Source: Porphyrobacter sp. AAP82 (GTDB lineage: Bacteria > Pseudomonadota > Alphaproteobacteria > Sphingomonadales > Sphingomonadaceae). Taken from it: a DNA stretch of 64,000 nt. The stretch is taken from contig NZ_ANFX01000030.1 in the NCBI RefSeq assembly GCF_000331285.1, positions 27,651 to 91,650 of the forward strand, read 5' to 3'. Positions 22,948-30,926 of the stretch are shown piece after piece. The position numbers were made by a program, and so were the translations under genes. A model generated the notes under the pieces. The model saw only the letters and a list, made by a program, of their open reading frames with translations. It searched no databases and was not told where the DNA came from. Positions within the stretch are counted from its first letter, which is position 1. Every line of letters starts with the position of its first letter.

Positions 22948-22974
22948 GGGGGCAGGGGCAGGGGCAGGGCGGGG
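22948..22974 (+). repeat. G-rich tandem repeat, possible G-quadruplex
   Basis: Just after the glycosyltransferase stop there are five runs of three to five G separated by CA or C, built from a repeated GGGGCA unit. The pattern fits a plus-strand G-quadruplex. It lies in the 152-base gap before the FAH-family gene, which otherwise holds nothing I recognise. Confidence 0.4.
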
Positions 22975-23098
22975 CGAGGAACGGTTCGCCGCCCGGGCAG
23001 TCTCATGGTAGGACAGACCGGGCAGGCGGGACGCACTGGCACCGTCTACGCCAATGCGGCAAGATCAGGGTGAGAGGCAGGGCAGTGGGGGAACGGAC

Positions 23099-24295
23099 AT
23101 GCTGAGGCTCGCCAAGGTGCTCGCGGCGCTGGTGCTGGTTGCGGTGGCGGGGCTGGCAATGGCCTGGGCGACCTCGCCCGATCCCAGGGGCAATCCCGCC
23201 TCCTTCGAGGCGGCAGCGCTCGTCCCGCAGCTGGCCCCGCTTGGCGAGGCAGTCACGCTTGCGGCCTATCGCGGGGATGACGGAAAGGCGGCGACGCTGC
23301 TGGTCACGGGATTTGATCGGGCCTCGGTCACCGGCATCCCGCTCGCGGTGCTGGGGGCGACGACGACTGGCGATCCGCTGCGCGATCTCGCCTCGCTCCC
23401 GCGCCTGCCGGATGCTGCCGATCCCCTGCCGGCGAGCCCGCGCCTCAGCCTCACCTATGATGCGCTGCTTCCCTCGGCGCCCCCGGGCCTCGTCCATATC
23501 GGCACCGGCACGAATTTTCCCGAACACGCCGCCGAATCGCGCAGCGGGGCGGTGTTCCAGTTTCCCAAGTTCGGGTCTGCCACCCCCGCACGCACGCGGA
23601 TCGCGGCGCAGCCTCGCATCCTGCTCGATTACGAAGTCGAATTGTGCATGCGCTTCGACCGCGACATCGCCAGCCTCGCTGATTTCGACGCGGCCATGAA
23701 GGGCGTGTTCCTGTGCGGCGATTTCACCAATCGCAATGCGCTGGTGGCGCTTGCCGATCCGGACAATCTCGATTCGGGCTACGGCTTTTCCGACAGCAAG
23801 AGCGGCCCCGGGCAGTTCCCGTCCGGTCCTTTCCTCGTGGTGCCGCGCGACTGGAAGCGGTTTGTGGCCGGAGTGCGGATGACCACGGCGGTCAATGGCG
23901 ACATGCGGCAGGATGCGCGCGGGCGCGAGATGGAGCTGGATTTCCGCGCGCTGGTGGAAAAGGCGCTGGGCGACATGAGCCGCGCACGGTTTCTTTATCG
24001 CGGCGCTTTCCACCGGCTTGCACCTGAGGGGCGGATCACGGCGGACATGACGGTGATGTCGGGCACGAGCGAGGGCGTGATCTTCACGCCGCCCACCCGC
24101 GCCGACCTGATCGAGGGGCTGCTGGCCTATGGCCGGGCGGGCGGGCCGGCATCGGGGGAAGGCCTGGTTGAGACCGTCAAAAGCGTGTTCGTCGCCAACG
24201 AGCTGGCGAGCGGACATTTCCTCAAGCCGGGTGACCGGGTGAGCCACGGGTCGGATCGGCTCGGAGACATCGTGGTCGAGGTGACTGCGCCTTGA
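23099..24295 (+). CDS. Fumarylacetoacetate hydrolase-family protein with N-terminal membrane anchor
   Basis: This 398-residue protein has the FAH catalytic fold: HIGTGTNFPEHA, the metal-binding E-x-E in DYEVELCM, the third ligand in FLCGDFTNRNA, then GYGFSDSKSGPGQFPSGP and the end motif FLKPGDRVSHGSDRLGDIVVEV. The family cleaves or hydrates C-C bonds in aromatic and sugar-acid breakdown. Unusually, it starts with a hydrophobic segment (residues about 5-23, LAKVLAALVLVAVAGLAMAW), so it is probably exported or anchored, whereas the family is normally cytoplasmic. ATG 23099 was chosen by this segment and a GGGGG site. The next gene overlaps its stop. Confidence 0.8.
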   Translation: MLRLAKVLAALVLVAVAGLAMAWATSPDPRGNPASFEAAALVPQLAPLGEAVTLAAYRGDDGKAATLLVTGFDRASVTGIPLAVLGATTTGDPLRDLASLPRLPDAADPLPASPRLSLTYDALLPSAPPGLVHIGTGTNFPEHAAESRSGAVFQFPKFGSATPARTRIAAQPRILLDYEVELCMRFDRDIASLADFDAAMKGVFLCGDFTNRNALVALADPDNLDSGYGFSDSKSGPGQFPSGPFLVVPRDWKRFVAGVRMTTAVNGDMRQDARGREMELDFRALVEKALGDMSRARFLYRGAFHRLAPEGRITADMTVMSGTSEGVIFTPPTRADLIEGLLAYGRAGGPASGEGLVETVKSVFVANELASGHFLKPGDRVSHGSDRLGDIVVEVTAP

Positions 24296-24795
24296 GCGAT
24301 CTGCTCACCGAACTCCGCCCTCAAGCCTCGCGCATCGCCGCGCTGCTGCGCGCGCGCGGCGAGAAGGTCGCCGTCGCCGACGGCGCGACCGGAGGCCTGA
24401 TCGCGGCGAGCCTGCTGACCGTGCCCGGCGCGCTCGACTTTTTCGTGGGTGGCGGGGTGGTCTATTCCTTCCGCGCGCGCGACGTGCTGTTTGCTCTCCC
24501 GCGCGAGGCCTACAAGGGGATGCGCGGGGCGAGCGAGGAGTATGCGCTGCTCCAGGCCCGCGCGATCCGCGACAATTTCGGCGCGGAATGGGGGCTGGCC
24601 GAGAGCGGCTCGGTCGGCGGTTCCTCGCATCCCGGCGGTGCGCCCGCCGGCCGCAGCGTCGCCGCGCTGGCGGGCCCGGCGGGCGAGCACACGCGCCTTA
24701 TCGAAACCGCCTCGGATGATCGCATCGCCAACATGGCCGCCTTCACCCGCAACGCGCTGGCGCTGCTCGACGAGGTGCTGGGGGGCGAGGGCTAG
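24292..24795 (+). CDS. CinA C-terminal domain family protein
   Basis: This 167-residue protein is a stand-alone CinA C-terminal domain, related to nicotinamide-nucleotide amidase (PncC). Typical blocks are EKVAVADGATGGLIAASLLTVPGA, FVGGGVVYS and ADSGSVGG-like AESGSVGGSSHPGG. The start is TTG 24292, overlapping the upstream stop (TTGA), which implies coupled translation. Several residues deviate from canonical PncC (for example GATGG where TGG follows ES), so amidase activity is not certain. Confidence 0.75.
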   Translation: MSDLLTELRPQASRIAALLRARGEKVAVADGATGGLIAASLLTVPGALDFFVGGGVVYSFRARDVLFALPREAYKGMRGASEEYALLQARAIRDNFGAEWGLAESGSVGGSSHPGGAPAGRSVAALAGPAGEHTRLIETASDDRIANMAAFTRNALALLDEVLGGEG

Positions 24796-24839
24796 GCAAG
24801 GTCACTGTCTGGCAAGGCTTTTCCCCCTACAGTCGGGGC

Positions 24840-26042
24840 ATGGCAAGCAAGAGGCGCTGCGGGATCATGGCGGGATACTTCACCAAGCTGATGCGCGATC
24901 TGGAATCGCCGGTCGAAGTGCGGCGGTTCGGATCGGGGTGGTTTGCGGGCTTCTTCGCGCTGCTTTTCGCTGTGAGCGGCTTTGTCATGGTGGCCGCCCT
25001 GAAGTTCCCGGCGCTCTTCACCACCCCCGAATTGCAGGTGGTGCGCGACTGGGCGGGTTTTCGCACGGCGCTCCACGCGATGCTGCTGGCGAGCTATGCG
25101 CTGGCGCTGCTCAGCCTGCTGCTGCGACCGAGGAAGGTGCTGGGCTTTACCGCGCTGATGATCGGGCTTGGCGCGGCGCTGCTTGGCGGGGCTTCGGTCG
25201 AGCCCGACGCGGCACCGGGCTGGGGGATGTTCTTCGGGATCGACTTCTTCATCGTCAACCTGCTCGCCACCGGCTTCATGTTCGCGCCGCTCGAACGCTT
25301 CGTGCCCCACCGCCGCGAGCAGCGTCTGTTCCGCAGCGAATGGCGCGAGGACCTGTTCTACTTCCTCGTCAGCTCGATGTTCGTGCAGATCCTCGCCTTC
25401 CTCAGCCTCGCGCCCGCGCAGATCATCAATGCGAATACGGGCAGCTGGGACGTCTTGCGCGCCGGTGTGGCGAGCCTGCCGTGGGCGGTGCAGTTCGCGA
25501 TCATCCTCGTCGTCTCGGACCTGCTGCAATACTGGTATCACCGCCTGTTCCACCAGGTCCCGTTCCTGTGGGGCTTCCATGCGGTGCACCATAGCACCAC
25601 GGCGATGGACTGGCTGGCGGGATCGCGGATGCACGTTGCCGAGATCGTGCTCCTGCGCGCGGTAACCTCGCTGCCGCTGTTCACGCTCGGCTTTTCGCCC
25701 GCGGTGATGCAGGCCTATCTCGGCTTCATCTATGTCTGGTCCTCGCTGCTCCACGCGAACGTGGGGGGCAATTTCAACCGGCTCGGCCACTGGATCGCGA
25801 CGCCGCGCTTCCACCACTGGCACCACGGATTGGAGCGCGAGGCCTTCGACGTCAATTTCGCGATCCACTTCCCGTGGATCGACAAGCTGTTCGGCACCTT
25901 CCACCTGCCGCCGGACCGCTGGCCCAGGGACTACGGCATCCCCGAGGATGTGCCGAAGGGCTATGGCGGGCAGTTCCTCTACCCATGGACCCGCACCGGC
26001 AAGAAGACCGACGAGGAAAGCGGGGCCGAGCCCGCGGAATAA
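24840..26042 (+). CDS. Sterol desaturase / fatty acid hydroxylase family membrane protein
   Basis: This 400-residue integral membrane protein has about seven hydrophobic segments and the di-iron His clusters of the superfamily: HRLFH, HAVHH (about residues 240-250) and HHWHH (about 325). These enzymes hydroxylate or desaturate lipids using oxygen. ATG 24867 is an alternative start nine codons later. It stands alone on the plus strand, 44 bases after the CinA-like gene. The substrate is not indicated; carotenoid, hopanoid or fatty acid are all possible. Confidence 0.85.
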   Translation: MASKRRCGIMAGYFTKLMRDLESPVEVRRFGSGWFAGFFALLFAVSGFVMVAALKFPALFTTPELQVVRDWAGFRTALHAMLLASYALALLSLLLRPRKVLGFTALMIGLGAALLGGASVEPDAAPGWGMFFGIDFFIVNLLATGFMFAPLERFVPHRREQRLFRSEWREDLFYFLVSSMFVQILAFLSLAPAQIINANTGSWDVLRAGVASLPWAVQFAIILVVSDLLQYWYHRLFHQVPFLWGFHAVHHSTTAMDWLAGSRMHVAEIVLLRAVTSLPLFTLGFSPAVMQAYLGFIYVWSSLLHANVGGNFNRLGHWIATPRFHHWHHGLEREAFDVNFAIHFPWIDKLFGTFHLPPDRWPRDYGIPEDVPKGYGGQFLYPWTRTGKKTDEESGAEPAE

Positions 26043-26054
26043 TTTTCGCGCAGG

Positions 26055-26081
26055 CGTCGAATCCCGCTTGGCAGGCGCGTC
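26055..26081 (+). promoter_or_regulatory. Candidate ECF42-type promoter upstream of the YCII gene
   Basis: CGTCGA at 26055-26060 and CGTC at 26078-26081 are separated by 17 bases and lie about 50 bases before the YCII start. This resembles the TGTCGA / CG(A/T)C promoter type described for ECF42 sigma factors, which commonly control their own YCII-sigma operon. The first T is C here, so the match is partial. Confidence 0.4.
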
Positions 26082-26131
26082 TCCATGTCAGAGCCTTGCC
26101 ATGCCGGCAGGTCCGATGACGGAGACGTGAC

Positions 26132-26491
26132 ATGCAATTCATGCTGATGATCAACGAGGATGAAAGCGCCTATGCCGGCCCCGGGGGCGCCGCGCTGATG
26201 GAAGCGACGCTGGCGGGCCACATGAAGCTTGCCGAGGATCTGGTCGCGGCCGGCATCCCCTTTTCGGGCGAGCGGCTGAAGCCCGCCGCCACTGCCACCA
26301 CGGTGCGTTCCGACAACGGCACGGTGACCCTGCATGACGGCCCCTTTGCCGAGACCCACGAGGAACTGGGCGGCTTCTACATCATCGACGTGCCGGGCCT
26401 CGACGAGGCGCTCGAATGGGCAAGGCGCATTCCCGTGCCCAGGGGCGGGGTCGAGGTGCGCCCGGTCTGGCCGATGGGGCCGCAAGGCTGA
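26132..26491 (+). CDS. YCII-related (DGPF-type) protein
   Basis: This 119-residue protein has the DGPF/YCII signature (HDGPFAETHEELGGFYIIDVPGLDEALEWARRIP) and the start MQFMLMINEDESAY. Such small dimeric alpha-beta barrel proteins are the constant neighbours of ECF42 sigma factors; their biochemical role is not established. A GACGGAGACGTGAC leader precedes the ATG. Its 3' end abuts the sigma factor gene immediately downstream. Confidence 0.9.
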   Translation: MQFMLMINEDESAYAGPGGAALMEATLAGHMKLAEDLVAAGIPFSGERLKPAATATTVRSDNGTVTLHDGPFAETHEELGGFYIIDVPGLDEALEWARRIPVPRGGVEVRPVWPMGPQG

Positions 26492-26517
26492 GCGCGGCGG
26501 CGCTGGCCGAGGCGATC

Positions 26518-27711
26518 ATGGCGGCGCGGCCCCGGGTGGTGGCCGCGCTTGCCGCCGCCTTGCGCGATCTCGATGCGGCAGAGGATGCCTTTTCGGAAAG
26601 CGAGGCGCGCTGCCTCGCGCTGCCCGAACCGCCGCGCGATGTGCCCGCATGGCTGTTCGTCGCCGCCAGACGCCGCGCGCTCGACGGGATCCGCAAGGCC
26701 GCCGCCGCAGGGCGCCACGCCGAGGCATTCGCCCAAGTGACCGACATGGCCGATATCATCGCGCTGCCCGAACCCATCCCCGACGAACGCCTGAGGCTGC
26801 TGTTCATCTGCTGCCACCCGGCGCTGGCGGCCGAGGTGCGCGCGGCGCTTGCGCTGAAGGTGATCTGCGGGCTGCCGACCGACCGGATCGCGCAGCTGTT
26901 CCTCGTCAGCGAGCCCGCCATGCTCCAGCGCATCACCCGTGCCAAGGCCAAGGTGCGCGAAGCGGGGATCGCCTTCGGGCTGCCTGCGCGCGGGGCCTGG
27001 CCCGAGCGGCTGGGCGCGGTGCTGCTGGCGCTGGAGCTCGCCTTCACCGCTGCCTATGCCGATGCCGCCGGCGAGCTTGCCGCCGATGTCGGCGAGGATC
27101 TGGGCGCCGAGGTCGAGCGGCTTGCGCTGCTGGTCGCCGAACTTCTCCATGACGAGCCCGAGGCGGCAGGGCTCGCCGCGCTGGTGCTGCTGGCCCGCGC
27201 GCGGGCCGGGGCGCGGCTGGACGCGGAGGGCGCGATGGTGCCGCTTTCGCAGCAGGATACTGCGCGGTGGGACTTTGCCCGGATCGCGCGGGCGCGGGCG
27301 CTGATGGAGGCGGCTGCGCGGGCGGGGCGCTCGGGGCCGTGCCAGGTGATGGCCGCGATCCAGCTCGCCCACACCCGCCGTGCCTTCGACGGCGTGGTCG
27401 ATTGGAGCGCGGTGCTGCGGCTTTTCGATGTGCTGCTGGCGCTTCGTCCCTCGGCGATGGTTGCGCTCGGCCGCGCGCTGGCACTGGCGCAGGTTGAGGG
27501 GCCCCAAGAGGGGCTGGCAGCGATCGAGGCGCTTCCCGCCGGGCGCCTCGCGCTGACGCGGCCCTACCATGTCGCGCGCGCCGATCTGCTGGCAAAGGCC
27601 GGGCGCACGGCAGAGGCGGCCGCGGCGCTCGACGCGGCCCTCGCGCTCGGACCGCCGCGCGCCGAGCGCCTGTGGCTCGAACAGCGCCGCCACATGACGG
27701 GGGCGGGCTGA
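26518..27711 (+). CDS. ECF42-type RNA polymerase sigma factor with C-terminal TPR-like extension
   Basis: This protein of about 397 residues combines sigma-2 (LRDLDAAEDAFSES, VPAWLFVAARRRALDGIRK), sigma-4 (LALKVICGLPTDRIAQLFLVSEPAMLQRITRAKAKVRE) and a long helical C-terminal domain with TPR-like repeats, the ECF42 architecture. No anti-sigma gene is present; the C-terminal extension is thought to control activity in this group. The start is uncertain: ATG 26518 has GAGG at a good distance but trims the first sigma-2 helix, ATG 26416 overlaps YCII by 76 bases, and CTG 26488 would give a 4-base overlap. The gene belongs to the YCII operon. Confidence 0.88.
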   Translation: MAARPRVVAALAAALRDLDAAEDAFSESEARCLALPEPPRDVPAWLFVAARRRALDGIRKAAAAGRHAEAFAQVTDMADIIALPEPIPDERLRLLFICCHPALAAEVRAALALKVICGLPTDRIAQLFLVSEPAMLQRITRAKAKVREAGIAFGLPARGAWPERLGAVLLALELAFTAAYADAAGELAADVGEDLGAEVERLALLVAELLHDEPEAAGLAALVLLARARAGARLDAEGAMVPLSQQDTARWDFARIARARALMEAAARAGRSGPCQVMAAIQLAHTRRAFDGVVDWSAVLRLFDVLLALRPSAMVALGRALALAQVEGPQEGLAAIEALPAGRLALTRPYHVARADLLAKAGRTAEAAAALDAALALGPPRAERLWLEQRRHMTGAG

Positions 27712-27801
27712 CGGGCCGCCCGGCTTGCCCGTGCCACGCCCTGCCGCCGCCTGCTGAACAGGGTTAGGGTCCCGGGCGGCAACCGCCCCTAGCCGGGCGC
27801 C

Positions 27802-28536
27802 ATGAACATCGAACCCCGCAGCTTCCTCGCCGCCGAGGAGGCCGGCGCCCCCGCCGACGCTCCCGCGGACGCCTCTCCCCTATCGCCCGCCGGCGCGCTT
27901 GCCGCCCATATCGAGGCGGCAGACTTCCCCTGCGTGGGCGCCAAGTCCGCACTCGCGCAGGACGGCTTGCAGGTCGAGACCGCGCGCGACATCACGCGCG
28001 GCGCGGATGATGCGCGCATCCACCGCGCGCTTGCCCGGTGGAGCATGCTGCCCGCCGATGCCGCGCCGGAATTCCGCAGCCTCGCGGTGGTCTTTGCCGG
28101 CCCCCCTGACCTCGACGAGCGCGATTTCGAGGCCGCCTTGTGGGCGCGGCTCGGCAGCCTTGCCGCATTGGACCGGGCCGCCGGCTTCGCGCCCGAGCCC
28201 GGCTTCAGCAGCGATCCGGCCGACGCGCATTTCGCGCTGAGCTTCGGCGGCAAGGCCTATTTCGCGGTCGGCCTCCACCCCAACGCCTCGCGCCGCGCGC
28301 GCCGCCTGCCGTTCCCGGCAATCGTCTTCAACCTCCACGAACAGTTCGCAAGGCTGCGCGAAGAGGACCGCTACGAGCGGATGCGCGAGGTGATCCTCGC
28401 CCGCGACGTCGCCTTTAACGGCGCGCCCAACCCGATGCTCGCCCGCCACGGGACGATAAGCGAGGCGCGGCAATATAGCGGTCGCGCGGTCGAGGAGGGC
28501 TGGGTGTGCCCCTTCGCGCCGGAGCGGCCCCGGTGA
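27802..28536 (+). CDS. YqcI/YcgG family protein (GntA-like, putative heme N-hydroxylase)
   Basis: This 244-residue protein carries the family's blocks: FPCVGAKSAL (about 42-51), GLHPNASRRARR and FPAIVFNLHEQF (about 157-180), then HGTISEARQYSGR and WVCPFAP at the C-terminus. One characterised relative, GntA of guanitoxin biosynthesis, is a heme-dependent guanidine N-hydroxylase; the His of GLHPNA is a candidate heme ligand, which is inference. The N-terminal 40 residues are Ala/Pro-rich and likely disordered. The next gene, DUF1989, overlaps its stop (GTGA), so the two are almost certainly coupled. Confidence 0.85.
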   Translation: MNIEPRSFLAAEEAGAPADAPADASPLSPAGALAAHIEAADFPCVGAKSALAQDGLQVETARDITRGADDARIHRALARWSMLPADAAPEFRSLAVVFAGPPDLDERDFEAALWARLGSLAALDRAAGFAPEPGFSSDPADAHFALSFGGKAYFAVGLHPNASRRARRLPFPAIVFNLHEQFARLREEDRYERMREVILARDVAFNGAPNPMLARHGTISEARQYSGRAVEEGWVCPFAPERPR

Positions 28537-29120
28537 CCGGGCGCATCGCTCCGCGCAGCGGCACCGCGCTGCGGCTCGCCCGGGGCGACATCCTGACCGT
28601 GATCGACCCGCAAGGCGGGCAGGTCAGCGATCTTGTCGCGGTGGCTGCCAGCGATCCGGGCGAAATCATCTCCAACGGGCGGACCTTCGATTACGAGGAG
28701 ACCGTGCGCCTGACGACGGGCTCGCGCCTGTGGTCGAACCGTTCGCGGGTGATGCTGACGGTCATCGCGGACACCGCGCCCGCGCATGATTTCCTGCTGA
28801 CGCCGTGTTCGCCAGCGACCTTCCGGCATTTCTATCCCGACAAGCCGGTGCACCGCGGCTGCTTCGGCAATCTCGCCGAGGCGCTCGGCCCCCACGGTGT
28901 CACGCCCGACATGATCCCTTGCGCCTTCAACATCTTCATGAACGTGACCCTTGCTCCTGACGGCAAGCTGGCGGTGCTGCCCCCCGAAACGCGCGCGGGT
29001 GACTTCATCAAGCTGCGCGCCGAGATGGACCTCGTGATCGGCCTCACCGCGTGTTCGGCTTATGCCTCCAACGGGGGCAGCTTCAAGCCGATCGACTTCG
29101 CGGTGGAGCGGGCGGGGTGA
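28533..29120 (+). CDS. DUF1989 / urea carboxylase-associated family protein
   Basis: This 195-residue protein belongs to the DUF1989 group, whose members include urea carboxylase-associated proteins. Seen motifs are DPQGGQVSDLV, SNGRTFDYEETVRL, LLTPCSPATFRHFYPDK with HRGCFGNL (Cys and His likely to bind metal), PCAFNIFMNV and DLVIGLTACSAYASNGG. GTG 28533 overlaps the upstream stop; GTG 28506 would add nine residues. Coupling to a GntA-like gene suggests it acts on a guanidine- or urea-type compound made or used by its partner, which is inference. No urea carboxylase or allophanate hydrolase gene is nearby. Confidence 0.85.
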   Translation: MTGRIAPRSGTALRLARGDILTVIDPQGGQVSDLVAVAASDPGEIISNGRTFDYEETVRLTTGSRLWSNRSRVMLTVIADTAPAHDFLLTPCSPATFRHFYPDKPVHRGCFGNLAEALGPHGVTPDMIPCAFNIFMNVTLAPDGKLAVLPPETRAGDFIKLRAEMDLVIGLTACSAYASNGGSFKPIDFAVERAG

Positions 29121-29123
29121 GGC

Positions 29124-29946
29124 CTATCCGGCCGGTTCGGCAGCCGGTCCGGCCGCGCGGCCCCGCGTCGTCACCTCGCGAAACGTCTCGCGGTAGCGCG
29201 GGTGTTCGGTGCCCATCCAGCGGTCCCACCAGGTGAAATAGAAGCCGTAATTGTGGCCCGAGGAATGGTGCAGGTCGTGGTGCGTCGTGGTCGCGATCCA
29301 GCCCGTCCACGGATTGTCGACCCAGCCGGCGGGGAACAGCTCGCTGCCGGCGTGCGCCATCACGTTGCGGATCATCTGGTGCCAGATGAAGAACAGTATC
29401 GCAAAGCCCGCATAGGCGATGCCGAGCATGCTGGTGAGCGCCAAGAACACCGGCACGAAGGCCACCTCGATCACCGCCTCGGTCATGGTGAAGCTGTAGG
29501 CGGTCCACGGCGTCGGAGTGCGCGACTTGTGGTGGTGGAGGTGCGCGGCGCGGAACAATCGCTTGTGATGCATCGCCCGGTGCGCCCAGTAGAACCACGC
29601 GTCATGCGCGAGCACGATCAGCACGAACTGCCAGGCGATCGTCCACGCGCTCGCCGGCTGGACCTTCATCAGGATCACCCCGGTCTCGCGCCCGACCAGG
29701 ATCGCGAGGGTGACGACCGCATAGACGCCCACGGTGCGCATCGAGGAAAGGAGTTCGCGCGCATAGTCACTGCGCGAGGGCTGGCGCCCGCGCTGGATCT
29801 TCCGGTTCTCGGCAAACCCGCGAAACACGAGGAGCAGCAGCGACAGCCCCCCCGGCCGCGATGAGATAGCGGCCGAGATCGAAATAGAGCACCCGCGTCA
29901 TGTGCTGGGCAACGAGGTCGATCATGGAAGGCGCGGCGGCGGACAT
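29124..29946 (-). pseudogene. Sterol desaturase / fatty acid hydroxylase family gene, frameshifted at a C7 tract
   Basis: The 3' portion encodes the di-iron His clusters HDAWFYWAHRAMHH, HLHHH and HHDLHHSSGH, ending in DRWMGTEHPRYRE. The N-terminus is in another frame: from ATG 29946 it reads MSAAAPSMIDLVAQHMTRVL and YFDLGRYLIAAG. At the run of seven C at 29847-29853 (G on the coding strand) the frame is lost. Removing one base restores LIAAGG-LSLLLLVFRGFAENRK, a normal first membrane helix, giving about 273 residues. GTG 29828 would otherwise start a protein lacking helix 1. It may be a mutation, phase variation or a read error. It converges with DUF1989, three bases away. Confidence 0.8.
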
Positions 29947-30007
29947 GGGAGGTGTCGTAACGCAAAAGCGGCGAATGATCATCACCTGATCGCGCAGGCA
30001 GGCAATG

Positions 30008-30925
30008 CTAGCGCGCGCGCCGCCTGCGCAGCCACAGGATCGCCCAGTCGCCGCGCTGGAGCCTGGCAGCCATGCGGAAACCTGCGCGCTGCATCGCCCG
30101 CTTGACCGCCGCTTCCTGTTCTCCCGCCAGAAGCCCTGCGAGCAGCAGGTTGCCGCCGGACGGCACCGCCTTGCCGAAATCGGGGGCGAGGCTGACCAAG
30201 GGCCCGGCGAGGATGTTGGCGATGAGCAGGTCGTAGGGCCCGCGCAACTGCAGCAAGGGATCGTCCATCCCGTCGGCAACGATCATCACCGCCTCGCCGG
30301 CGCCCGCACCCATCGGGACATTGTTGAGGATTGCGTTTTCCTCGACCACGCCGGTGCAGACCGGGTCGATATCGGTGAGGGTGAGGAAGATGCGCGGCCA
30401 CATGGCGAGGGCGGCGAAGCCGAGCAGCCCGGTGCCCGTCCCGATATCGGCGACATTCCACGCCACCACGCCGCTCGCCCTCATGTGGCCGAGCATCTCG
30501 AGACACCCGGCGGTGGTCTTGTGCTGGCCGGTGCCGAAGGCTTGGGATGCGGGGATGACAAAGTCTACAGCCAAGGGATCGGGAGGATAATCAGGGGTGT
30601 GGACATGGAAGCGCCCGGCGCGGATCGGGGGCGCGTTGTGCTGGCTCAAGGTCACCCAGTCGGCAGGCGGCAGTTCCTCGATGGTGATGTCGGGTGCCGT
30701 CCCTTCGAACAAGCCGGCGAGCGCGGCCTTTTGGGCCGTGCCGGGTTTCCTCGGATACCAGGCTTCGAGCACCCAGTCGTCGGGGCGGTCCTCGGCCTCC
30801 TCGCGGCCGGCGATGACGAGTTCGTGGTCCCAGTCGTCGGTCAGGTCATGCGCGAGCAGCGCCGCCTGCACGACGGACTTGGGGGCATGGGCGCTGAGTT
30901 TCCAGGTGGTGTCGGCGGCGGCCAT
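30008..30925 (-). CDS. prmA: Ribosomal protein L11 methyltransferase
   Basis: This 305-residue SAM-dependent enzyme trimethylates ribosomal protein L11. The N-terminal substrate-binding domain is followed by the linker block IPASQAFGTGQHKTT, the SAM motif VADIGTGTGLLGFAAL and the NILAGPL motif that corresponds to the catalytic N-P-P-like segment of the PrmA group. ATG 30925 begins one base after the stop of the upstream SDR gene; a TTG at 30937 would overlap it. The two form an operon. Confidence 0.92.
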   Translation of the reverse strand: MAAADTTWKLSAHAPKSVVQAALLAHDLTDDWDHELVIAGREEAEDRPDDWVLEAWYPRKPGTAQKAALAGLFEGTAPDITIEELPPADWVTLSQHNAPPIRAGRFHVHTPDYPPDPLAVDFVIPASQAFGTGQHKTTAGCLEMLGHMRASGVVAWNVADIGTGTGLLGFAALAMWPRIFLTLTDIDPVCTGVVEENAILNNVPMGAGAGEAVMIVADGMDDPLLQLRGPYDLLIANILAGPLVSLAPDFGKAVPSGGNLLLAGLLAGEQEAAVKRAMQRAGFRMAARLQRGDWAILWLRRRRAR

Positions 30926-30926
30926 T

